From: Lachnospiraceae bacterium
Lineage (GTDB): Bacteria; Bacillota; Clostridia; Lachnospirales; Lachnospiraceae
Assembly (NCBI GenBank): GCA_021202635.1
Contig: JAJQCQ010000004.1
Span: forward strand, 1-38,327
DNA length: 38,327 nt
Reading direction: 5' to 3'
Part shown: one piece after another, positions 32,576-38,327 of the stretch
How positions within the stretch are numbered: position 1 is the stretch's first letter
Layout of the letters: each line of letters opens with the position of its first letter
The notes under the pieces: model-generated
Told to the model about the DNA's origin: nothing
Databases searched by the model: none
What the model saw: the letters and a program-made list of their open reading frames with translations, nothing else
Made by a program: the position numbers and the translations under genes

Positions 32576-32663
32576 TTCTCATTCCTCCTGATGATTCATC
32601 TTCATTCCGCTTCGCCAAAAAGCCAGCGATACCGTCAAGCCTGACCAGGCGTGACTATCCGCT

Positions 32664-32692
32664 ATTATACACGCTTTTTCTTCCATTGAAAA
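32664..32692 (-). promoter_or_regulatory. promoter of the Mrp-like gene
   Basis: On the minus strand a perfect TATAAT (32664-32669) with a weak -35 TTTTCA (32687-32692) at 17 bases. Confidence 0.6.
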
Positions 32693-32713
32693 TACACGAT
32701 TAAAAATAATATT

Positions 32714-32757
32714 GGTAACCGTTCAGAATAGCAGGCCGCAGACCGCTGTTCTGAATC
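32714..32757. repeat. dispersed palindromic repeat
   Basis: gtaac at 32715-32719, then cagaatagc (32724-32732) pairing with gctgttctg (32745-32753). It lies just downstream of the VWA gene stop and could end that transcript. Confidence 0.65.
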
Positions 32758-32772
32758 ATTGCAATATTAAAA

Positions 32773-33684
32773 TCAGAAATTCGCACTGTCCTCCTCCAAA
32801 AGCCGCCGCAGATATCGCGCCACGACCCGTGCAAAGCCGGAAATATCACGGATATAGGTAAAATCCTTCCCGAAAATCTTTTTCTCAGCCTTCAGCTCCG
32901 TCTCTTTACCGGTAAAAACCCCCAGAACGCAGACGCCAGAGCTCCGCAGCTTTCTCACCTCATAAGCAGTATCCCGCACCGCGTATTCCCCGTAATACGG
33001 CCGCGGATTGCGGCTGTTGGGGCGGTTCACGATGATATCGTTCGGCTTGCCATCGCTTAATACAATCAGGATTTTGCCTTCCTCCGGGCGCTGCAGCAGA
33101 GAATCACCCACCGCGCGGATCGCCAGACCATCCCGGTTGTTCGAAAAGGTCACATAATTTAACAGCCGCCGGTTTTCCTCCCTCGGCGCGTCGTATGCAC
33201 GAAAGCGCTGCAATACCGTATAGTCCCAGAACGTGCAGAAGCTGGTAATCTGCAGCGGAATCCGGTTCATCGCAAGCGCCTCCGCCAGAATATAAGCCTG
33301 CAATGCCACATCGCTCTGCCGGTCGCGCTGAGACCCGCTCGCGTCAATCAGAATGTCCACCGCAAAATCCGAATTGCTGCGCCGCAGCGTCTTTTCAAAC
33401 AGTCTCCCCGGCGTTTCCATACGTCCAACCTTCCACAAAAGACGCGGTACGATTGTTCCCGCATAGGAGGCCTGCCGTTCCGGTTCACTGCGGCGGTTCA
33501 GAGAGCGCCTCAGCTCATCGGAAAGCTGCTCCACATTCCGTGCGATCCGGTGGTGATTGTTCTGAAAATGGACTTTGTTTTTTTCCGCGTACCGCCGGGC
33601 GTTGACATACTGCGCATTCTTCAGAACCGGATTTTCCAGTATCCCTTCCGTAAAATAAAGGCTGCAGTCTGCGTGCGCCCCCCC
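32773..33684 (-). pseudogene. VWA-domain protein, C-terminal part after the frameshift
   Basis: This frame is coding from the G run at 33678-33684 to the stop at 32773. Its first residues (GAHADCSLYFTEGILENPVLK) continue directly from the LCRG that ends the good part of the upstream frame. It carries the von Willebrand A domain with the metal site DASGS and LSDG, and ends near RYLRRLLEE. A GTG codon at 33534 could start a shorter product (253 aa), but that lies in mid-domain of the parent protein and no good ribosome site is evident. VWA proteins of this kind pair with MoxR ATPases to remodel or activate other proteins; the MoxR gene is just upstream. Confidence 0.85.
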
Positions 33685-34588
33685 GGCAGAGCCGCAGGTT
33701 TTTCTGTTCCTGCTCCCGCTTCGCCAGATAGGATCGGCCGAAATTCAGTTCCATATAGGAATACATCTTCGCAGCAGCCTTTTCATCGATCAGAACCACG
33801 CGCTGCTTCGCCTGTTTCGGCTGCTCCGGCTCTTCCTCGGCCTCCTCCTGCATCGTCGTGACCGCCTGATTCATCTGACTGAAATACTGATCCAGGGTAT
33901 CCCCGGAAATCTCCTCCTTCAGAAAGTCTCCCCAGTCGAACTCTCTAAGCTCCTCCAGCGTCACGGAAAGCACCTGTTCAATCCCGCCGTGTCTGCGCTC
34001 AAATCCTTTGTCAATCAGTGAATTATAAAGGGCATCGACCGTGCGGATGATATCCATCGTCGTCGTTTTTTCCGCATCTGTAGTCCCCCGCTTTTCCAGC
34101 GCAAGGATCTGCCACAAGCTCTCCCGCACCTGCTTTTCCCCGCCCTGATCCCCATAAAGGCTGTTTTTCATCAATGCGATCTTGATCCGCCCCGGGAGCG
34201 TGGCACTCATCCGGTGAAAGAAATCCTCCAGAAGATCCGAAAATGCCCGCCTCCGCAGCTCTGGCACGCCCGGGCGTTCTTCTGCAATGCGCCGGTAAGA
34301 GGCCGCGTCCACACAGAGCTGCGCCAGCTCCGTCAGCGGCCGCTCTTCGGCGCCGCAATAAACCTTTTTCACAAGATAAAGCGCAAATTCATTTTTATCG
34401 TAATAGCGCGCAAATGCTCCCTGTTTTACCGCATCATACAAAGAGATGTATTTTGACCTCCGGTAGGATTCCACATCCAGCTTCGTATCCAGTGCATAGT
34501 CGCCGCTGATGGTCCACATCAGATTGCGGAGGCGGTTTTCGGCTTCCTCGCCGGGGGAATCATCGCTGCCAAAGCCATCGTATCCCAT
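33515..34588 (-). pseudogene. VWA-domain protein, N-terminal part before the frameshift
   Basis: A 357-codon frame. Residues 1 to about 302 look genuine: a helical region (NLMWTISGDYALDTKLDVESYRRS, DLLEDFFHRMSATLPGRIKIALMK), an acidic Gln/Glu-rich linker near 255-270, then KMYSYMELNFGRSYLAKREQEQKNLRLCRG. After the G run the frame turns into Arg/Gln/Cys-rich noise (RPAVRGKKQSPFSEQSPPDRTE), which is out-of-frame reading of the next part. Together both parts would make one protein of about 605 aa. Ribosome site ggag is only four bases from the ATG. The gene lies 84 bases after the MoxR gene. Confidence 0.85.
33678..33684 (-). other. G7 run at which the VWA reading frame is broken
   Basis: Seven G on the minus strand. 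With six G the frame reads L-C-R-G-A-H-A-D-C-S and joins the two halves without gap; with seven it continues as L-C-R-G-G-A-R-R and stops about 55 codons later. So one extra base explains the break. Confidence 0.88.
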
Positions 34589-34617
34589 ATGTCTCCATTA
34601 AAAAATATGTGGTGATT

Positions 34618-34676
34618 CAGAACAGCAGGCCACAGCCCGCCTTCTTCGAAGGCTATATGCTGTTCTGAGCTGTTAC
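34618..34676. repeat. dispersed palindromic repeat between MoxR and VWA genes
   Basis: cagaacagca (34618-34627) and tgctgttctg (34658-34667) are perfect inverted copies; gttac follows at 34672-34676 and supplies the stop codon of the MoxR gene. An inner hairpin (gccttc/gaaggc) lies between the arms. Confidence 0.75.
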
Positions 34677-35593
34677 GCAAAAAGGTCCCCCGGCGTCCAG
34701 CTTTCGGGAATCCGCGTCATGACAATATCTTCCACCAGTTCCCGCTCAAAGAGGTCAAAGCTCTTATTTACAATCCCCATGCGCACGGCAAGCCTCGGGG
34801 AAAGTCCCGCGCGCACCGTTTTCAGGGCGCCAATGAGGCCGCGCAGGTCGAGCGGCTTCGTAGAAATCTCGTTGTTGTTCGCCTTCGTCTGCAAATCCAG
34901 AAACAGACCGCAGATCTGCCGCAGTCCCTCCTGTGTGAAGTCCGGAAATAGCTCCGTCAGCACGTAATGCATCGCGTCCTCCGTCACCGGCGGCATCTCA
35001 ATCACCAGAAAACGGGACACCAGTGCCTCGTTCAGCTCCCTGGTTCCCGCGTATCCATAGTTCATCGTCCCGATAAAGCGGGTCGCTTCATGCAGCCGGA
35101 TTTTCTCATAGCCCGGCACGTCCAGAATGCGCCGGTAGTCCAGCGTCGCATGCAGAACAGACACCGCATCATTCTTTGCCATGTTGATTTCATCAAACAT
35201 GCCAAAGCCGCCGCCCACCGCGCAGTCATACACCGGACCGGTGCGCAGCTGCACTTCATTCTCACGAAATGTATCGGTCCCGATCAGCGCACTGCTGTCC
35301 ATATTCACATGAAACGAAATATTCCAGGACGGCCGGCCAAACATCCACGCCAGATTCTCGGCGAGCACATTTTTCCCCGTCGCTTTCGTGCCTGTCAGCA
35401 GAATATTCTCCCCCTGAATGAGCGCCGAAGCCGCCATTTCAAAGGTTTCCCGCCCATAATACGGCAATGCCGGCTCGATCAGGCGCGCCCGCAGCTTTTC
35501 CTCCAGCGGATAACGCCCGCGAAACGCCAGAATTTCATTCAAAAGCTCCTGATTTACGCCCTGCCCGCGCAAAGCCTCAAAAATTCTGTCCAT
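34673..35593 (-). CDS. MoxR-family AAA+ ATPase
   Basis: A 306-aa ATPase with Walker A GTKATGKN (68-75), Walker B FGMFDEIN (130-137) and sensor 1 in FIGTMNYGYAGTRELNEALVSRF. MoxR ATPases act as chaperones together with VWA-domain partners, and here the partner gene is next downstream on the same strand, though broken. The client is unknown. The stop codon comes from the adjoining repeat. Confidence 0.9.
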   Translation of the reverse strand: MDRIFEALRGQGVNQELLNEILAFRGRYPLEEKLRARLIEPALPYYGRETFEMAASALIQGENILLTGTKATGKNVLAENLAWMFGRPSWNISFHVNMDSSALIGTDTFRENEVQLRTGPVYDCAVGGGFGMFDEINMAKNDAVSVLHATLDYRRILDVPGYEKIRLHEATRFIGTMNYGYAGTRELNEALVSRFLVIEMPPVTEDAMHYVLTELFPDFTQEGLRQICGLFLDLQTKANNNEISTKPLDLRGLIGALKTVRAGLSPRLAVRMGIVNKSFDLFERELVEDIVMTRIPESWTPGDLFA

Positions 35594-35623
35594 CTGTCGC
35601 TCCTTTTTCTACCCGTTTTCCTG

Positions 35624-35760
35624 CGGTCTTCCCAGTGCATGCGAAAACCTCCAGGCAGAGCTATTACGCTCCGCCCTTTCTTACCGGTCTTCCCAGCGCA
35701 TGCGAAAACCTCCATGCGGAGCTTTTACGCTCCACCCTTTCTTCCCAGCACATACGAAAA
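35624..35760. repeat. tandem repeat, three copies
   Basis: Copies begin at about 35628, 35689 and 35741 (cttcccag[tc][ga]ca...gcgaaaacctcc...), with periods of 61 and 52 bases. Each unit holds cttcccag, gcgaaaac and a (tt/at)tacgctcc part. The second and third copies are progressively diverged. The units resemble the dispersed palindrome family (cgcatgc...gaagaccg on the minus strand). No spacer-like unique sequence separates them. Confidence 0.75.
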
Positions 35761-35784
35761 TCTCTGTGGTATCCGAAGCCACCT

Positions 35785-36012
35785 CTATAGCTCTGTAAAC
35801 GAGTACCGCTGCCGGATCCCGGACGCCACAATGTCATAGAGAATCGTCCCGTCCGGCTGAACGGTTTTTTCCCATGTGACTTCCTTTCCTCTGAACTTGT
35901 TCTTCAGAAACACCTCTGTATCCTCGATCTCAATCTCGTCGATAAACACATCCCGCATCTGATTGTTCGGACATTGATTAAAGATTTCCCATACCGTTTC
36001 GTAGTGTTTCAT
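35785..36012 (-). CDS. 75-aa conserved-looking protein of unknown function, coupled to coaBC
   Basis: MKHYETVWEIFNQCPNN starts it; an acidic middle (FIDEIEIEDTEVFLKNK) and a mixed strand-rich end (TILYDIVASGIRQRYSF) follow. No membrane segment or known motif is seen, and I do not recognise it. The ATG overlaps the stop of coaBC by four bases, which implies coupled translation and supports it as a real gene. Tandem repeats follow. Confidence 0.75.
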   Translation of the reverse strand: MKHYETVWEIFNQCPNNQMRDVFIDEIEIEDTEVFLKNKFRGKEVTWEKTVQPDGTILYDIVASGIRQRYSFTEL

Positions 36013-37220
36013 GCGGTCATCCCCCGTTTTCTCCGTATTTCCAGAATTGCGTCTGCGATCCGGTCCGCTGCCTCTTCTTTGCTCATCAGCTCCAGATCGG
36101 TCTCGCCCTCCTCACTCAAAAGTGTAATCACATTCGTATCCGTGCCAAACCCGGCACCTTTTGTCTTCACATTGTTCGCCGCAATCAGATCCAGGTGCTT
36201 GCGCTCCAGCTTTTCCCGCGCGTGCGCGACCATATCCTCCGTCTCCATCGCAAACCCGCAAAGAATCTGTCCTTTCGGCTTCCTCACCCCGATGGTCGCG
36301 AGAATATCCGGAGTCCGCGCAAGCGGCAGGTTCAGGTCGTTCCCGCTCTTTTTGATCTTCTGATCCGAGACCACTGCCGGGCGGTAATCCGCCACCGCGG
36401 CGGCCATAATAATCACATCCTGCTGCTCTGAGCGCTGCGTCACCGCCTCGTACATATCCTGCGCGGACACCACCGGAATCCGTTCCACGCCTACTGGAGC
36501 CGGTAAGCTCGTTTTGCCGGAGACCAGCGTCACCTCTGCGCCCCGCTGACGGCAAACTCTGGCAAGCGCATACCCCATCTTTCCGGTAGAATGGTTCGAG
36601 AGAAAGCGCACCGGGTCCAGCGCCTCCATCGTAGGCCCCGCCGTCACCAGGACGCGCAGCCCCTCCATATCCTTTTTGCGGGCAATCGTGTTCAGGACGA
36701 CCTCCACAATCTCCCGCTCATCCGGGAATTTTCCCTTCCCTTCATCCCCGCAGGCCAGGCGGCCGCTCGCGGGTTCAATCACCGTCCAGCCGTATGCTTC
36801 CAGCGTCCGCAGGTTTCTCTGGGTCACCGGATTCTCATACATGCGCGTGTTCATTGCCGGAGCGATCAGCTTCGGACAGGTGCAAGCCAGAATCGTAGTC
36901 GTCAGCATATCATCTGCCAGTCCATATGCCAGCTTTGCCGCCGTATTCGCACTCGCCGGCGCTACCAGCGCCAGATCGGCGCGCTTTGCCAGCTCTACGT
37001 GTTCGACATTGAACTGAAAATTCCGGTCAAAGGTGTCCGTCAGACATTTATTCCCGGTCAGCGTCTCAAACGTAACCGGCGTGATAAACTGTCCTCCATT
37101 TTTTGTCAGAATCACATGCACATCCGCATGCTGCTTTTTCAAAAGGCTTGCCAGGTTCGCCGCCTTGTATGCGGCGATGCTTCCGGTCACGCCAAGAATG
37201 ATCGTCTTTCCTGTCAGCAT
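36009..37220 (-). CDS. coaBC: bifunctional phosphopantothenoylcysteine decarboxylase / phosphopantothenate-cysteine ligase
   Basis: A 403-aa coenzyme A biosynthesis enzyme. The CoaC half is a flavoprotein: GVTGSIAAYKAANL, catalytic His in NVEHVELAKRAD, PAMNTRMYENP and the Cys loop GRLACGDEGKGKF. The CoaB half starts near VLVTAGPTMEALDPVRFLSNHSTGKMG and has AAAVADYRP and KIKK. It makes 4'-phosphopantetheine from phosphopantothenate and cysteine. The ATG at 37220 gives the usual MLTGKT start; the ATG at 37226, two codons earlier, is an alternative with the agagagg site only four bases away. Promoter at 37331-37359. Confidence 0.95.
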   Translation of the reverse strand: MLTGKTIILGVTGSIAAYKAANLASLLKKQHADVHVILTKNGGQFITPVTFETLTGNKCLTDTFDRNFQFNVEHVELAKRADLALVAPASANTAAKLAYGLADDMLTTTILACTCPKLIAPAMNTRMYENPVTQRNLRTLEAYGWTVIEPASGRLACGDEGKGKFPDEREIVEVVLNTIARKKDMEGLRVLVTAGPTMEALDPVRFLSNHSTGKMGYALARVCRQRGAEVTLVSGKTSLPAPVGVERIPVVSAQDMYEAVTQRSEQQDVIIMAAAVADYRPAVVSDQKIKKSGNDLNLPLARTPDILATIGVRKPKGQILCGFAMETEDMVAHAREKLERKHLDLIAANNVKTKGAGFGTDTNVITLLSEEGETDLELMSKEEAADRIADAILEIRRKRGMTA

Positions 37221-37330
37221 TTCCATATTTCCTCTCTGATTCGTTCCGATCTGGTTTATGCATCTCCACAGCTGCTGTTTTTCTATTCTTCCGCACTTCT
37301 CTGCTTTTATTCCAGCTCCACGCCGCACTG

Positions 37331-37359
37331 ATTATATCCCGATTTGCACATTTTCACAA
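37331..37359 (-). promoter_or_regulatory. promoter of coaBC
   Basis: On the minus strand TTGTGA (37354-37359) and a perfect TATAAT (37331-37336), 17 bases apart; transcription starts near 37324. Confidence 0.75.
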
Positions 37360-37382
37360 TGGGAAAACGAAACTTTTCACGG

Positions 37383-37410
37383 AAAAGGGCACAGCCTGCG
37401 CTGCGCCCCA
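37383..37410 (-). terminator. terminator of the Thr-Glu repeat protein gene
   Basis: gggcacag (37387-37394) pairs with ctgcgccc (37401-37408), with cttttcc following on the minus strand. It lies about 50 bases beyond the stop at 37457 and just before the coaBC promoter. Confidence 0.65.
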
Positions 37411-37456
37411 TTTCGTATTGCTGTTTTTGTTCTGCTCTTTCTCAGACCACGTGTCT

Positions 37457-38327
37457 TTACTCAGCGTCCGTCTCAGATTCCGTCTCGACTTCTGCCTCAG
37501 AAGCAGTCACAGATGTGATGTGCGGGTTCGCACCCTCATACCAGTAGAGGAAGCCTTCCATATCGATGACATCACCCACTTCAAGCTCCGTCACAGCCTG
37601 ATATACATCCGTCGTATTGTCGCACAGATAGGACTCTACTGTGAATGTATAAGTCTCGCCATTGTAAGAAACATTGAAGTACAGGTCATCTCCATCCTCA
37701 CCGGAGCCATCCCATGCGTACAGAAATGCAGCTTCATTTCCGTCTGCATCCTCAGACGCCTCTACCGTCATGCCAGTAAAGGATACATACTGGTTCTGAT
37801 AGTCTTCCAGCTCGTCCGTACCAAGCAGTTCTGTCACATCAAGCGCCTCTGCGATAAAGGTATCTCCATCCTCAACAAACTCAAAGGTCGCATCAATAAT
37901 TTCTACCTCGCCAGACCACTCGGACTTGTAGCCGGTCACCTTAATCTTGGTGCCAACCTCAAGCAGCTCGTAATCTTCCTCCGAGCACTCCATGTTGTAC
38001 AGGAAGTAGGCACCATCTTCATCCTGCGTATAAACGGTCGCCTGATCCTCCCACCAGGACTGCTTCGCCTGTACATAGGTCTCAACTACAACGAGCGTAT
38101 CCATATCTGCCGCCATGTACTCTTCATAAGACATGACCGCAACTTCCTCATCCTCAGACGCTTCTTCCGTCTCAGCTTCCGCTTCGGTTCCTTCTTCGGT
38201 CTCAGATTCTGCTTCCGTCTCGGTCTCAGTCTCCGTTTCCGTCTCTGTTTCCGTCTCAGTCTCTGTTTCCGTCTCGGTTTCGGTCTCTGTTTCCGTCTCG
38301 GTTTCTGTTTCCGTCTCGGTTTCTGTT
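37457..38327 (-). CDS. exported-type protein with OB-like repeats and a Thr-Glu linker, 5' end missing
   Basis: The frame is open to the window edge, so only the last 290 residues are seen. From the edge it reads at least 18 Thr-Glu pairs, then an acidic stretch, then about 220 residues with two similar beta-rich units: VVVETYVQAKQSWWEDQATVY to GTKIKVTGYKSEWSGEVEI, and VSFTGMTVEASEDADGNEAAFLYAW to GDVIDMEGFLYWYEGANPHI. This pattern suggests paired OB-type folds, as in exported proteins of Clostridia. The tail is again Glu/Thr-rich. The linker type suggests a secreted lipoprotein with its signal outside the window. The ATG at 38134 is an internal Met, not the start. Confidence 0.8.
   Translation of the reverse strand, partial: TETETETETETETETETETETETETETETETETETETEAESETEEGTEAEAETEEASEDEEVAVMSYEEYMAADMDTLVVVETYVQAKQSWWEDQATVYTQDEDGAYFLYNMECSEEDYELLEVGTKIKVTGYKSEWSGEVEIIDATFEFVEDGDTFIAEALDVTELLGTDELEDYQNQYVSFTGMTVEASEDADGNEAAFLYAWDGSGEDGDDLYFNVSYNGETYTFTVESYLCDNTTDVYQAVTELEVGDVIDMEGFLYWYEGANPHITSVTASEAEVETESETDAE
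38216..38327 (-). repeat. Thr-Glu codon repeat, 18 units or more
   Basis: Alternating ACN and GAR codons form (TE)18 up to the window edge. The third bases vary (acg, acc, act, aca; gag, gaa) so the repeat is kept at protein level, but 12-base blocks recur and could change copy number. Confidence 0.9.

Noticed and set aside
35624..35760. CRISPR-like tandem repeat
   Set aside because: Only three diverged copies, no unique spacers of equal length and no cas gene; it is a local duplication of an intergenic palindrome.

Overview
The window looks like chromosome from a Gram-positive gut-type Clostridia, most likely Lachnospiraceae. This is inferred from gene content: ATP-dependent PEP carboxykinase, a YesM/YesN-type two-component system beside a ChvE/Xyl-like sugar ABC transporter, a lysine riboswitch on a dapA-dapB-lysC operon, a DUF4317-like gene, strong AGGAGG-type ribosome binding sites and TTG/GTG starts. 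No rRNA, tRNA, phage, IS or CRISPR is visible.

Layout. 1-470: a compact locus resembling a type I toxin-antitoxin module of the Fst/par kind. It has a 31-codon membrane peptide gene, a short convergent RNA, a shared two-way terminator and a direct repeat at the two 5' ends. 502-2106: pckA. 2481-2948: a NUDIX hydrolase. 3108-5919: a Cd/Zn/Pb resistance operon (free HMA metallochaperone, P1B ATPase, CadC-type repressor) behind an ArsR-type operator. 6019-6636: a short DUF4317-like protein. 6789-10982 (minus): a YihS-like AGE isomerase, an aldehyde dehydrogenase and an iron-type alcohol dehydrogenase.

11176-20841 is a sugar uptake and sensing block. The minus-strand transporter operon (binding protein, ATPase, permease) diverges from a plus-strand sensor operon: membrane-anchored sugar-binding sensor, YesM/LytS kinase, YesN regulator, second binding lipoprotein. 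The arrangement matches the XylFII-LytS type of control known in clostridia, so the sensor operon probably activates the transporter. An EAL phosphodiesterase and a LysR regulator follow.

23308-27035 (minus) is a zinc/manganese uptake cluster: a small membrane protein with a His/Cys motif, ZnuA-, ZnuC- and ZnuB-like proteins, and a lipoprotein. 27164-28261 is a leucine-rich repeat protein. 28368-31721 is the lysine pathway operon dapA-dapB-lysC with its own promoter, riboswitch and terminator. Then come an Mrp/Nbp35 ATPase, a MoxR AAA ATPase with a VWA protein whose gene is broken by a one-base shift at a run of seven G, a 75-aa unknown overlapping coaBC, and the 3' part of an exported protein with a long Thr-Glu repeat that leaves the window.

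Many intergenic gaps hold related short palindromes ending in GTTAC/GTAAC, probably a dispersed repeat family of this genome. All assignments come from reading the sequence; no database search was run.
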